Shown here: positions 16,075-25,208 of the stretch, piece after piece
Position numbering within the stretch: position 1 is the stretch's first letter
How the letters are laid out: every line of letters begins with the position of its first letter
Source: an uncultured Hyphomicrobium sp.
GTDB lineage: Bacteria > Pseudomonadota > Alphaproteobacteria > Rhizobiales > Hyphomicrobiaceae
Length of the DNA stretch: 34,425 bases
Direction: 5' to 3'
NCBI RefSeq assembly: GCF_902826555.1
Contig: NZ_CADEFI010000029.1
Coordinates: 8,550 to 42,974 of the forward strand
Made by a program: the position numbers and the translations under genes
Notes under the pieces: generated by a model
Told to the model about the DNA's origin: nothing
The model's input: the letters and a program-made list of their open reading frames with translations, nothing else
The model's database searches: none

Positions 16075-17592
16075 ATGAAGCTCAGCAAGACGAATTATCT
16101 CGTCTACCGGGACTGCGCCCACAACGCCTGGATGAAGGTCCACAAGCCCGAGATCTACCACGACGAGCCGCTCTCGGTGTTCGAGCAGGCGATCATCGAG
16201 ATCGGCAACGACGTGGACGTGCGGGCCCGCGAGCTGTTCCCGGACGGCGTGCTGATCCGGCGCGGCGATGCGGCCGGCACCGCCGATCTCGTCGCGATCC
16301 ATACGCCGGTTCTCTACCAGCCGGTCTTCGAGACCGACCGCTACACGACCGCCTGCGACATCCTGGTGTGGAACGGCACGCAAGGCGTCTACGACCTCTA
16401 CGAGGTCAAGGCCTCCACCAGCGGCGAGGACCGTAAGGCGAAGGACGACCTCTATGCTCACGACATCGCCTTCCAGGCGCTCGTGCTGCGCGAGAACGGC
16501 GTGCCTCTCGGCCGCCTCAACCTCGTCCGCCTGAACGGCGAGTACGTGTCCGATGGGGCCCTCGACCTCACCCGGCTGTTCACGCGCGAAGACTTTACGG
16601 ATCGCGTGACGCCGATCCTCGACACCGTCGCCGCGGAGATGGACGCCGCCCACGACCTCATTCAGCTCTCGGCGCTGCCCGCTCCGCCCTGCTCCTGCAT
16701 TTACAAAGGCCGCTCGAGCCAATGCACGACCTTCGCCTACGTCAATCCTCACGTGCCGGACTACAGCGTCCACGACCTGACCCGCATCGGCACCTCGCCG
16801 AAGAAGCTCAAGGAGCTCGTCGACGCGGGCATCCTGGCCATCACCGACGTGCCTGATGATTTCGATCTGTCGCTGCCGCAGCGCCATCAGGTCGAGGCCG
16901 CCAAGCGCCGCCGCCCGCACGTCGATCTGCCGCCCCTCGAAGTCTTCCTCAACGAGATCCGCTATCCGGCGGCCTTCCTCGATTACGAGACGTTTCCCTG
17001 CGCTCTGCCGCGCTTTCCGGGCTATGCGCCCTTCAATCACGTCCCCTTCCAGTTCTCGATGCACGTTGTCACCGAGCCGGACGGCGACCCTGTGCACCAC
17101 GAGTTTCTTTACGTCGAGAAAGCTTGCCCCGACGTGCCGTTTGTCGAGGCCTTGAAGCGCGCCATCCCGGCTGAAGGCACCGTCATCGTCTGGAACAAGC
17201 CGTTCGAGAAGGGCATCAACGCCAAGCTGGCCGAGCGCCTGCCGGCGGAGCAGGAGTTCCTGTCATCCGTCAACGAGCGCGTCGTGGATCTGATGGATGT
17301 CTTCTCCGGGCAGATGGTCGTCCACCCGGGTTTTCGCGGCAAGACATCGATCAAGTGGGTGCTGCCCGCGCTCGTGCCCGGCCTCTCCTACAAGGGTCTG
17401 GCGATCCAGGAAGGGGCCACTGCCAGCGAGACCTGGAACGCCATCGTCACCGGCGAGCTCGAAGCCGACGAGGCGGAGCAGGCGCGTAAAAACCTGCTGA
17501 CCTATTGCGGGCTCGATTCACTGGCCATGGTCGAGATCTGGCGCGCGCTTCTCGCCATTGTCGCCGCCCGCGAGATCCGCGAAGCCGGCTAG
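16075..17592 (+). CDS. DUF2779 protein: predicted Cys-cluster PD-(D/E)XK nuclease plus DEDD exonuclease
   Basis: A 505-residue protein of the DUF2779 type, with two apparent nuclease modules. Residues 1-220 look like a RecB/Cas4-like nuclease: GTADLVAI near 68-75, Asp95 and the E-x-K core YEVKAS (Glu110, Lys112). Cys14 (YRDC) and the trio Cys206, Cys208, Cys217 bracket this module the way iron-sulfur Cys do in Cas4 and AddB. Residues 296-505 look like a DEDD exonuclease: FLDYETF with Asp303 and Glu305, DLMDVF near 405-410, and Y477-CGL-D481 as a YxxxD motif. Domain roles are inferred from motifs. The start at 16075 has GGGAGGGG just upstream. It is divergent from msrP and otherwise alone, with no CRISPR or defence genes beside it. 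Confidence 0.82.
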   Translation: MKLSKTNYLVYRDCAHNAWMKVHKPEIYHDEPLSVFEQAIIEIGNDVDVRARELFPDGVLIRRGDAAGTADLVAIHTPVLYQPVFETDRYTTACDILVWNGTQGVYDLYEVKASTSGEDRKAKDDLYAHDIAFQALVLRENGVPLGRLNLVRLNGEYVSDGALDLTRLFTREDFTDRVTPILDTVAAEMDAAHDLIQLSALPAPPCSCIYKGRSSQCTTFAYVNPHVPDYSVHDLTRIGTSPKKLKELVDAGILAITDVPDDFDLSLPQRHQVEAAKRRRPHVDLPPLEVFLNEIRYPAAFLDYETFPCALPRFPGYAPFNHVPFQFSMHVVTEPDGDPVHHEFLYVEKACPDVPFVEALKRAIPAEGTVIVWNKPFEKGINAKLAERLPAEQEFLSSVNERVVDLMDVFSGQMVVHPGFRGKTSIKWVLPALVPGLSYKGLAIQEGATASETWNAIVTGELEADEAEQARKNLLTYCGLDSLAMVEIWRALLAIVAAREIREAG

Positions 17593-17602
17593 CCTCTGCG
17601 GC

Positions 17603-17628
17603 CCGGCAGCGACGCACGTCTCTGCCGG
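17603..17628. terminator. Hairpin between convergent genes, possible terminator
   Basis: CCGGCAG (17603-17609) pairs with CTGCCGG (17622-17628) around a 12-base loop, 11 bases after the DUF2779 stop. There is no T tract, so termination by this hairpin alone is uncertain. Confidence 0.4.
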
Positions 17629-17664
17629 CCGGAAATCGATAGAAGAATTGCGCGTGAGTAAGGC

Positions 17665-18012
17665 TTACCGCCCGTCGGGGCTGCACGGTCCGCGCTCGCC
17701 GGGCTGATCCGGCGGCTTCGGGCCGAAGTTCTTCAGGTATTCCTTGGTGGCCTGATAGGCGAGATGCTGCCCCTGGCAATCCGGCTTGTTGACCGATCCG
17801 GTCTCGATCTCTTTCCTATCGTCATCGTCGTCGTGGTCGACTTCGGCCGACTTGCTGCTGCGCTCGGCAGGCTGCGCCGCCACACTGCGCTTCTGGGCTC
17901 GCGGCGCGAGGCCGTCCTTGAGTGAGCCCATCTCGCGAATGGTGTCGCGGCAGCATCCGCCGAGAAACACCAGCGCGGTTGCGAGGACGATGAGATGAGA
18001 GAGTCTTGGCAT
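17665..18012 (-). CDS. Small putative lipoprotein
   Basis: A 115-residue secreted protein with a lipoprotein signal peptide: MPRLSH, a hydrophobic core and a lipobox-like LGGC near residues 18-21, so the likely lipidated Cys is the first of a Cys-Cys pair. The mature part is polar, with an acidic DHDDDDD run in the middle and a Pro/Gly-rich tail containing two more Cys. No family is recognised. The start at 18012 follows AAGGA by about 6 bases; an upstream in-frame start would spoil the signal peptide. Confidence 0.72.
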   Translation of the reverse strand: MPRLSHLIVLATALVFLGGCCRDTIREMGSLKDGLAPRAQKRSVAAQPAERSSKSAEVDHDDDDDRKEIETGSVNKPDCQGQHLAYQATKEYLKNFGPKPPDQPGERGPCSPDGR

Positions 18013-18199
18013 TGCGATCCTTGGAATTCCGGGCAGAAACGCAATACCAGCGCAACGGGACGCAGCTGACCCTTTCACTCAATCGCTGAGTCGCAGACCC
18101 GCAACTACGGCTGCGCCGAGGAATCCACAGTGTTTTTCGAGACTTGCGAGTGCAAGGCAGGAATAATGACACCCGCTTGCAACAGTCCGCTGCCAAAAC

Positions 18200-18637
18200 T
18201 CAGCCGACGCGCCGCGCCGTCACGTCGATCACGGGCCCTGGACCCGTTCCGCCGCGGCGGATGTGCCCGTGCTTTTCGAGGTGCCCCTTGAGGAGCGCCA
18301 GGTTCTTCCGGTTGGCCCGGAATGCAACATCGAAGGCGTCGCCGGCGAACGGGATGATGCCGACCACGGTGTCGATCGCGGAGTTGGCCATCATACGCCC
18401 CATCGTGAAGCGCGAAACGCCGAGCCGGCGCGCCTCCCAGATGATGTAGCTCGAAACCACCTGCGAGATGAGATCGCCCACCACCGGCACCAGACCGATC
18501 AGGGCATCGAGCCCCACGCGCACGTTCGTGCCAGGGATTTCGAACAGGTCGTCCATGAGCCGCGAAACCGCCTCGATGCGGGTGACGGACGTTTCGATTT
18601 CCGGGTCCGAATAGCGCTCGACGGTGTTGGTCTTCAT
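18200..18637 (-). CDS. DUF4112 family membrane-associated protein
   Basis: A 145-residue protein matching the DUF4112 pattern: IEAVSRLMDDLFEIPGT, VRVGLDALIGLVPVVGDL and a second hydrophobic NSAIDTVVGIIPFAGDAFD, giving two weak membrane segments each with a G-D pair, then a basic helix FRANRKNLALL. Function is unknown. The start at 18637 (MKTNTVERY) fits the usual length; ATG and GTG codons farther upstream would add a low-complexity tail. Confidence 0.85.
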   Translation of the reverse strand: MKTNTVERYSDPEIETSVTRIEAVSRLMDDLFEIPGTNVRVGLDALIGLVPVVGDLISQVVSSYIIWEARRLGVSRFTMGRMMANSAIDTVVGIIPFAGDAFDVAFRANRKNLALLKGHLEKHGHIRRGGTGPGPVIDVTARRVG

Positions 18638-18828
18638 CGATGTCCCGAAAAAACCTGCCTCGGTGGGAACTTGTGTCCCGCGGCTCGCGGATCTAGGCTC
18701 TGCGCCGCGGGGCATCGCAAATCCCCGCATCATGTTGGGACGACGGGGGTCCCGGTCAAGACGGGTGGGCGCCATGCTGCGAGCCGGCGATAGGGCGGCG
18801 CGTGCTGGCGCGAGAAGGGAAGAGCGAG

Positions 18829-19110
18829 ATGTTCCTGCGTCTTCTGCTGGGCACCAGCACGATTTTTCTGTCTCTCATCCTCGGCGCATTTGCGCTCGCG
18901 ATCGTCGGCTATAACTGGCCCGATACGCTCTCGACGATGCTCGCCTGGGCGCGCGATCTGAAGGGCGTCATCACCTCGACCGGCCTCGACCCCAAGTACA
19001 ACATCTGGGTCGAGCTCCTGCTTGAGGAGCGCCAGCTGCTGTTCATGTTCTTCACCATTGCCGCGCGCATTTTTCTTGCGCTCCTCGCGGCCCCGTTTTC
19101 CAGCCGCTGA
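18829..19110 (+). CDS. Small membrane protein, function unknown
   Basis: A 93-residue protein with a hydrophobic segment at residues about 4-28, a polar amphipathic middle (WARDLKGVITSTGLDPKYNIWVE) and a second hydrophobic segment at about 66-87. The ATG at 18829 has AAGGGAAGAG upstream; a GTG at 18802 in frame is less likely. It is divergent from the DUF4112 gene and precedes the penicillin-binding protein gene by 121 bases. No family recognised. Confidence 0.65.
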   Translation: MFLRLLLGTSTIFLSLILGAFALAIVGYNWPDTLSTMLAWARDLKGVITSTGLDPKYNIWVELLLEERQLLFMFFTIAARIFLALLAAPFSSR

Positions 19111-19231
19111 ACGTCCCTGGGGGTTAACGCAGCGTTAGCGTGCCCGCGACCATAATGCGCGATGGCGGCGCGTTGGGGCGCCGGCCTGCGATGTTCCGCG
19201 TCGATCGCTGCGCGGAAGGGGCCGAAAGCGC

Positions 19232-21340
19232 ATGGGGTACGACGGCCAAGATCCGCGGCGACCATATCGCCCGGACTATTCCGAATGGGAGCCGCATGGC
19301 GACTGGCAGCACCGTGCGACGCCGGAGAGCGCACACGCGCCCTTGAGCCACACGCAAAGATTGCCGCTTCGCTTGCGCGTTCTGTTGCTCGGCCCGCTCG
19401 CCCTGGTGTCGGCTGCGGCCGTAGTGGTCGGCGCTCTCTTCATCTACTACACGGTCGTTTTCCCCGATCCGCTTTCCATGCGGCTCAAGGCGACCGGCCC
19501 CGTGATCCGCATCATGGCGCGCGATGGCACGCCGCTCGCCGAGCGCGGCGTCTCCCGCGCCTACATCCCGCTCGACATGCTGCCGCCCCACGCCGCCGAT
19601 GCCGCCGTCGCCATCGAGGACCGGCGCTTCTTCGATCATCCTGGCATCGACGCGTTCGGCATGCTGCGCGCGGCAGTGGCAAATCTGCGGGCCGGGCGTT
19701 TGACGCAAGGCGGCTCGACCATCACGCAGCAGCTTGCCAAGAACCTGTTTCTTACCTCGGAGCGCACCTGGTCCCGCAAGGCCGAGGAACTCGTCATGGC
19801 GCTCTGGCTCGAGCTCCGGCTCTCCAAGCATGACATTCTCGAGCTCTATCTCAACCGCGTCTACTTCGGCGGCGGTGCCCACGGCATCGAGGCGGCGTCG
19901 CAACGCTATTTCGGCAAGTCCGCGCGCAATCTCACGCTCGCCGAGGCAGCCGTCATCGCCGGCCTCCTGAAGGCGCCCTCGAAATATGCGCCGAGCGCCA
20001 GCCCCGTGCAGGCCGTCGCCCGCGGCCGGGTCGTAATCGATACCATGCGGGAGGCGGGCTTTATCACCGGCGAGGAGGCCGCCGCCGCACGCGCCGAGGA
20101 AATTCGCTTCTCACCGCTCATGCGCGTGCCGGACCAGGCCGAGATGGCCTACGCCGTCGATTTCGTGCTCGATGCCGCCGCACGCTTCGAGGATGCCGAC
20201 CGCGACGAGGTCGTGATCGAGACCACACTCGACGCCGATCTCCAGCGTCGCGCCGGCGAGGTCGTGGAGCGTGCGCTTGGCGAGCGCGGCCAGGCGCTCG
20301 ATGCCGGCCAGGCGGCCATCGTCGTGCTCGCGCCGGACGGCGGCATACGCGCCCTCGTGGGGGGCCGTTCCTACGCCGACAGCCAGTTCAATCGCGCCGT
20401 TCGGGCCCATCGCCAGCCCGGTTCCGCCTTCAAGCCGGTGGTCTATCTGACCGCCATCGAACGTGGCCTGACGCCGGACAGCCTCGTCGAGGACGCGCCC
20501 ATAACAGCCGGACGCTGGTCGCCGAAGAACGATAGCGGTCGTTATCTCGGCATGACGACGCTCCGCAACGCACTGGCCCAATCGTTGAATACCGTAGCCG
20601 TGCGTCTCGTGCTCGATGCAGGCCCAGACACGGTCGCAGCCACCGCGCGCCGCCTCGGCATGAAGTCGCCGCTGCGCAAGGACGCATCTCTCGCACTCGG
20701 CACGTCCGAGGTCTCGCTGCTCGATCTCACGGGCGCTTACGCCGCCTTCGCCAATGGAGGCTACGTCAACGAGCCCTACGCCATCCAGCGTGTGCGAACG
20801 GGGGCCGGCAAGGTGCTGTTCCAGCGCATCGATGCCCGCTCCGACGTGGCGATCCCGCGCGCATCCGTCGCCGCCATGGACGACATGTTACGCGGAGCCG
20901 TAGCCAACGGCACCGGTCGCCGCGCGGCGATCCCTGGCCGTACGGTTGCAGGAAAAACAGGCACCTCGCAGGATTTCCGCGACGCTTGGTTCATCGGCTA
21001 CACCTCCGACCTCACCGCCGGCGTCTGGGTCGGCAACGACGACGGACGCACCATGAACAAGGTGGTCGGCGGATCCCTGCCGGCCGAGATCTGGCACGAG
21101 GTCATGCTCGCCGCCGATCGGGGCAAGGCACCAAGCCCTGCCCCCGTGGTCGCAAGGGAGAGCGTCGGCTCCGTCGCGGCTGGGATCGATCGCGTCGCGC
21201 CCTCCGCCGGGGAGGATCTGATCGCAAAGGTGTTGGCCGAGGAGGAGGCGTCGGAGCCGCCCGCGCCATCGCAGACGCAGGGCGCAACGACCGTCACGCG
21301 CTCGGGCCGCATTCTCGTCAGCCCACCGCAAGCGCAGTGA
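19232..21340 (+). CDS. Class A penicillin-binding protein (transglycosylase/transpeptidase, PBP1A family)
   Basis: A 702-residue bifunctional peptidoglycan synthase anchored in the inner membrane. About 45 cytosolic residues rich in Pro, Tyr, Asp and His precede one membrane helix at 48-74. The GT51 transglycosylase domain follows with EDRRFFDHPG (catalytic Glu129), GGSTITQQLAKN at 160-171 and ELYLNRVYFGGGAHGIEAA. The transpeptidase domain has SAFK (Ser398, Lys401), SLN (451-453) and KTGTS (575-579), so both active sites look intact. The C-terminal ~75 residues are a low-complexity Ala/Pro/Glu tail. GGAAGGGG lies about 10 bases before the ATG. It is too short for mrcA of enterobacteria and resembles the shorter alphaproteobacterial PBP1 forms, so no symbol is given. 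Confidence 0.93.
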   Translation: MGYDGQDPRRPYRPDYSEWEPHGDWQHRATPESAHAPLSHTQRLPLRLRVLLLGPLALVSAAAVVVGALFIYYTVVFPDPLSMRLKATGPVIRIMARDGTPLAERGVSRAYIPLDMLPPHAADAAVAIEDRRFFDHPGIDAFGMLRAAVANLRAGRLTQGGSTITQQLAKNLFLTSERTWSRKAEELVMALWLELRLSKHDILELYLNRVYFGGGAHGIEAASQRYFGKSARNLTLAEAAVIAGLLKAPSKYAPSASPVQAVARGRVVIDTMREAGFITGEEAAAARAEEIRFSPLMRVPDQAEMAYAVDFVLDAAARFEDADRDEVVIETTLDADLQRRAGEVVERALGERGQALDAGQAAIVVLAPDGGIRALVGGRSYADSQFNRAVRAHRQPGSAFKPVVYLTAIERGLTPDSLVEDAPITAGRWSPKNDSGRYLGMTTLRNALAQSLNTVAVRLVLDAGPDTVAATARRLGMKSPLRKDASLALGTSEVSLLDLTGAYAAFANGGYVNEPYAIQRVRTGAGKVLFQRIDARSDVAIPRASVAAMDDMLRGAVANGTGRRAAIPGRTVAGKTGTSQDFRDAWFIGYTSDLTAGVWVGNDDGRTMNKVVGGSLPAEIWHEVMLAADRGKAPSPAPVVARESVGSVAAGIDRVAPSAGEDLIAKVLAEEEASEPPAPSQTQGATTVTRSGRILVSPPQAQ

Positions 21341-21381
21341 CGTGATCCTGTTCTAAGGCTCGCGGCCTGAAATAACGCTGA

Positions 21382-22140
21382 TCAAGCGTCCTGCGCCACG
21401 GCGGCGCCGTAGCGGTGCAAGTCCATGCCGTAGATCTGCAGCCAACGCTTGGCGTCTTCGAGGCCTGGCATGGTCTTGGCCACCAGCGCCCAGAAGCGCG
21501 GACCGTGGTTCATCTCGCGCAAATGCGCCACTTCGTGAGCGGCCACGTAATCCAGGATCTCCGGCGGCGCCAGGATGAGCCGCCATGAGAACGAAAGAAC
21601 GCCCGTGGTCGAGCAGGAGCCCCAGCGGCTCGTCTGATCGCGCACCGCGATGCGCTTTGCGGTCACACCGAGACGTTTGGCGTGGAAGCCGACGCGCTCA
21701 TCGAGAGCGATATGCGCCTCTTTGGTGAGCCAATCCTTGAGGCGGCGCGGCGCGTGCTCATGATGGCCGGTCACGCGCAGCTCGGGATAGGACGGCGTTT
21801 CCCGCCGCTCGACCGGTCCGCCCCGCCCATGCGGTCCGGCAAAGGCGATGCGATGCGCGTCGCCGCGCAGCGGAATGAACACGCCGTCGAGGAACGGAAC
21901 CGGATCCGGCAGGCTGTCGAGGCGCGCGCGCACCCATTCGATGTTCCGCGTGATGAAGGAGCCCGCCTCATCGAGATCGCATTGCACAGGCAGCGTGACG
22001 ATCACCGTACGCCGCGTGCGGCTGACACGGAGCGTCAATCGGCGTGCGCCGGGATGACGGCGCACTTCCACCGGTGCCCCGAGATCGCTGATGTGGCCGT
22101 TCTTGAGCGTCGGCGACGCGCTTCTTCTAGTCTTCCGCAT
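21382..22140 (-). CDS. YgjP-like zinc metallopeptidase (M48-type, DUF45)
   Basis: A 252-residue protein of the YgjP/WSS1-like DUF45 family. The zinc site is AAHEVAHL (His202, Glu203, His206) with a third ligand in MNHGPRFW (His212), the exact family arrangement. Upstream stretches RRLTLRVS near residue 35 and SRWGSCSTTGVLSFSWRLILAP near 171-192 are also diagnostic. No signal peptide, so a cytosolic protease. It is convergent with the penicillin-binding protein gene with a 41-base gap. The ribosome binding site at 22140 is weak. Confidence 0.9.
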   Translation of the reverse strand: MRKTRRSASPTLKNGHISDLGAPVEVRRHPGARRLTLRVSRTRRTVIVTLPVQCDLDEAGSFITRNIEWVRARLDSLPDPVPFLDGVFIPLRGDAHRIAFAGPHGRGGPVERRETPSYPELRVTGHHEHAPRRLKDWLTKEAHIALDERVGFHAKRLGVTAKRIAVRDQTSRWGSCSTTGVLSFSWRLILAPPEILDYVAAHEVAHLREMNHGPRFWALVAKTMPGLEDAKRWLQIYGMDLHRYGAAVAQDA

Positions 22141-22429
22141 GAATGACTTCGGAGCTCACGCTGAATCTGGTGACACGGAAACACTGCGATGGAAGGGCGC
22201 TTCTGGCTGCTGCTCCCGGATCCCCTCCCACAGGTATCTGGCGCCACGCTCGACCCACGTCCCACTTAGCAAGAGAGTGAAGCGCATCACCAGCGTGAAA
22301 TTGTGACGCCGCGTAACCGATCACGCGACTGTTGCGCAAGAGTTCCACGACGGCCAGTGCTTTCACGGTAGCGTGCGAAGCTTATCAAGCGATGACCAAG
22401 TCTGTCTTCCACGGAATTTTGCGTAGGCC
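22141..22429. other. Spacer between metallopeptidase and TRAP genes
   Basis: This 289-base stretch lies downstream of the TRAP genes and upstream of the metallopeptidase, all on the minus strand. Its composition is less GC-biased than its surroundings. A 79-codon minus frame with a GTG start (22366 to 22127) runs into the metallopeptidase start, but it has no ribosome binding site or recognisable product. No terminator was recognised. Confidence 0.5.
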
Positions 22430-24358
22430 TCACGGTCGCGTGTGCGGAAGCGCACGTTCGGGAGCGGTGAAGCTCGGCAACTCGCGCATATCGAGTGTCG
22501 GCGCGGACGGCGCGTGCGGCGACGGATCGGGTGCGCCGTCGATTCGAGGCGGCGTCGGATCGAGCGCGAAGCCGCGGTCGATCGGAAGGCCGGATGGCTG
22601 CGGTTGAGCGGAAGGGCGGCTGGCCGCAGGTGGTGCAGGGCGCGCCTCGGGCTTGCTCATCACCAGCGCTGGCATCGCAGTCAGAAGGCCCACCATCACC
22701 AGCTGGATGCCGACGAACGGCACGGCTCCCCAATAGATGTCGCTCGTCTTGACAGGCGCCATGAGGCGCCCGGTCACCTTGTCCTGATAAGTGTCGCGTG
22801 GCGCGACGCTCCGCAAGTAGAACAGCGCGAAACCGAACGGCGGATGCATGAAGCTTGTCTGCATGTTGACGGCCAGCAGCACGCCGAACCAGATCACGAA
22901 CGGCGTGACGTCGGCCACCGTCTCTGTGACGACGCCGGAAGCGTCCGTGGTGCTGATCACCGCAAATCCGAAGCTCTTGGCGATGGCGACGGCCTCCGGT
23001 GACACGCGGAAGATGGCCTCCGCCGCCGGCTTCAAGAGCGGCACCAGGATGAAGCAGAGCTCGAAGAAATCGAGGAAGAAGGCGAGGAAGAACACCAGCA
23101 AGTTCACCGCGATCAGGAAGCCGTACATGCCGCCCGGCAGCGAGGTCATCAGGTGCTCGACCCAGATGTGCCCGTTGACGCCGTAAAAGGTCAGCGAAAA
23201 GATGCGCGCCCCGATCAGGATGAACATCACGAACGCCGCCAGCTTGGCGGTCACCTGCGCGGCCTGCCGCACGATTTGGACGTTGAAGCGCCGGCTGTCG
23301 TCGTCGCTGTAGCGCTTCGCGGCGGCGAGGATCAGGGCGCCGACCGCGCCCATTGCCCCACCCTCCGTGGGCGTCGTAAGGCCGACCAGGATGGTGCCGA
23401 GCACAAGGAAGATGAGGAGCAGCGGCGGCACCATGACGAAGGTGACGCGCTCGGCGATGGTCGAAAGCACGCTGTGACCGGAAACCAGCTTGAGCACCCG
23501 GTTGGCGAGCGCGGCGGCGAGCGCGAAACAGATGCCGCAGGCCATGGCCAGGATGGCTTTGTCGATACCGGTGTAGGACGAGCCATGCATCACCCACGCT
23601 GCAAATAAGGCCGACAATCCGGCCAGCACGCCGAGTGACGTCAGGCCCCGCGAGCCGTCGGCCTCCTTATGACCCACGTCGTCCGAAGGAAGCCCCGGCG
23701 CTGCCGTCGGGTTGAACAGCGAAACCATGAACACATAGACCGCATAGAAGCCCGCCAGCATGAGCCCCGGCACCAGGGCGGCCTTGTACATGTCGTCGAC
23801 CGAGCGGCCGAGCTGATCGGCGAGCACGATCAGCACCAGCGACGGCGGGATGATCTGCGCCAGCGTGCCGGACGCTGCGATGACGCCCGAGGCGATCCGC
23901 CGGTCATAGCCGTATCGGAGCATGATGGGGAGCGAGATGAGCCCCATCGAGATCACGCTTGCGGCCACCACGCCCGTCGTCGCGGCGAGTAGCGCACCGA
24001 CGAAGATCACCGCATAGGCAAGTCCCCCGCGGATGGTTCCGAACAGCTGCCCCACGGTCTCGAGCAGATCCTCGGCCATGCCGGATCGCTCCAGGATCAA
24101 TCCCATGAAGGTGAAAAATGGGATGGCGAGCAAGGTGTCGTTGCGCATCACGTCGAAGATGCGGCCCGGCATGGACTGCAAGAGGTGCCAGGACAGCGTG
24201 ATGGCGCCGTTCGAGTGCGGCGCCAGCTCCACGCCGATGAAGAAGAAGGCAAGCCCGACCGCGCCGAGCGAGAACGCCACGGGGTAGCCGAGCAGCAGGA
24301 AGAGGACCAGCGACGCGAACATGATCGGCGCCAGGTTTTGAACCAGGAAGGCCGTCAT
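22430..24358 (-). CDS. TRAP transporter large permease (DctM family, long form)
   Basis: The large membrane subunit of a tripartite ATP-independent periplasmic transporter, which uses a sodium or proton gradient to import organic acids or related solutes. The 642 residues are about 200 more than classical DctM and fit the long subgroup. The start MTAFLVQNLAPIMF is typical, followed by LLLGYPVAFSLGAVGL, LLAIPFFTFMGLILERSGMAEDLL and SGTLAQIIPPSLVLIVLADQLG; about 14 hydrophobic segments follow. The last ~75 residues are a Pro/Ala-rich hydrophilic tail. The frame extends upstream into the dctQ region, but that part is another phase of dctQ. The gap to dctQ is 58 bases. Substrate is unknown. Confidence 0.92.
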   Translation of the reverse strand: MTAFLVQNLAPIMFASLVLFLLLGYPVAFSLGAVGLAFFFIGVELAPHSNGAITLSWHLLQSMPGRIFDVMRNDTLLAIPFFTFMGLILERSGMAEDLLETVGQLFGTIRGGLAYAVIFVGALLAATTGVVAASVISMGLISLPIMLRYGYDRRIASGVIAASGTLAQIIPPSLVLIVLADQLGRSVDDMYKAALVPGLMLAGFYAVYVFMVSLFNPTAAPGLPSDDVGHKEADGSRGLTSLGVLAGLSALFAAWVMHGSSYTGIDKAILAMACGICFALAAALANRVLKLVSGHSVLSTIAERVTFVMVPPLLLIFLVLGTILVGLTTPTEGGAMGAVGALILAAAKRYSDDDSRRFNVQIVRQAAQVTAKLAAFVMFILIGARIFSLTFYGVNGHIWVEHLMTSLPGGMYGFLIAVNLLVFFLAFFLDFFELCFILVPLLKPAAEAIFRVSPEAVAIAKSFGFAVISTTDASGVVTETVADVTPFVIWFGVLLAVNMQTSFMHPPFGFALFYLRSVAPRDTYQDKVTGRLMAPVKTSDIYWGAVPFVGIQLVMVGLLTAMPALVMSKPEARPAPPAASRPSAQPQPSGLPIDRGFALDPTPPRIDGAPDPSPHAPSAPTLDMRELPSFTAPERALPHTRP

Positions 24359-24416
24359 GCGCCGCGGACCCTGCTCTCGAGCCGGTGTCTGGCAGGAATG
24401 CCACGCGTGCTCAAGA

Positions 24417-25025
24417 TCATTGCGTGCGGTCCCGCGCAGCCGCGCTGCCGTCGCCGGCCGCGAGATCCGTCCCAGCCCCGATGACGGCATCGTGATAGCT
24501 GGCGTGACCGCGCGTCTCGACAAGCTCGCCGCGCATGATGGCAATGCGCTTGATGAGCTCGGACAGCCCCTGCGCCAGCAGAAGCGCGAACGCGATCGGA
24601 ATGAGCGCCTTGATGGGCCACAGCGGCAGTCCGCCCGCGTTCGGCGACTGCTCGTTCTGGGCAAACGAGTTCGAGAAGAAGATCGAGGATGTGTAGACGA
24701 TCATCGCCGCCATCGGCACCAGAAAGAGGGCGTGCCCGATGAGCTCGATGATATTGCGCTGCGTTACGGATAGCCGGCTGTTCACGACGTCGATGCGGAT
24801 GTGCTCGTTGACAGCCAGCGTCCACGGAGCGGCCAGCAGGAACACCAGCGCAAAAAGCCACCATTGGATCTCGAGCAGAGAATTCTGGCTCCAGTCGAAT
24901 GCTTTGCGCACGAAGGCGTTGAGAGCGCTGATGATGGCCGCAGCGACGATGAGCCACGCAACCGACTGCCCGATTGCTGCCGATGCCCGGTCGATCAGCC
25001 GGCTCAGGGCCAAAAGCTGCTTCAT
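24417..25025 (-). CDS. TRAP transporter small permease (DctQ family)
   Basis: A 202-residue protein with four membrane segments, the DctQ arrangement. Family features are WQWW-like IQWWLFALVFLLAAPWTLAVNEHIRIDVV near residues 53-81 and a hydrophobic QGLSELIKRIA late in the protein. It pairs with the large permease downstream. No solute-binding DctP gene lies on either side within the window. The gene is divergent from mrp, leaving a 183-base shared upstream region. Confidence 0.92.
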   Translation of the reverse strand: MKQLLALSRLIDRASAAIGQSVAWLIVAAAIISALNAFVRKAFDWSQNSLLEIQWWLFALVFLLAAPWTLAVNEHIRIDVVNSRLSVTQRNIIELIGHALFLVPMAAMIVYTSSIFFSNSFAQNEQSPNAGGLPLWPIKALIPIAFALLLAQGLSELIKRIAIMRGELVETRGHASYHDAVIGAGTDLAAGDGSAAARDRTQ

Positions 25026-25108
25026 TTCCTTGGCGCCCCCTGTTCGTCGGCCGCCTTGGCGGGGCCTCTTCCGCCTTCCTATATCTCAAGCGCCAGCCAG
25101 GGAGAACT

Positions 25109-25137
25109 CCGGAGAACCCACCTTGCGGGTTTTCCGG
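25109..25137. promoter_or_regulatory. Strong hairpin in the dctQ/mrp divergent region
   Basis: CCGGAGAACCC (25109-25119) pairs with GGGTTTTCCGG (25127-25137) with one G-T wobble, around a 7-base loop. It sits 71 bases upstream of mrp and 83 bases upstream of dctQ. It could act in the mrp leader or as a regulator site; no T tract follows on the plus strand. Confidence 0.4.
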
Positions 25138-25208
25138 TCATGACGTAGGGCAGGCGAGGGCGCCGCCCTGCGGGAGCCCCTCAGACCAAAAACATCAGGA
25201 GCACGGGC

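Noticed and set aside
15973-17100. Upstream extension of the msrP frame
   Set aside because: Antisense of the DUF2779 gene; MsrP has its expected Tat N-terminus at 15972.
22127-22366. 79-codon minus frame upstream of the metallopeptidase
   Set aside because: GTG start without a ribosome binding site and no recognisable domain; overlap with the next start is not enough support.
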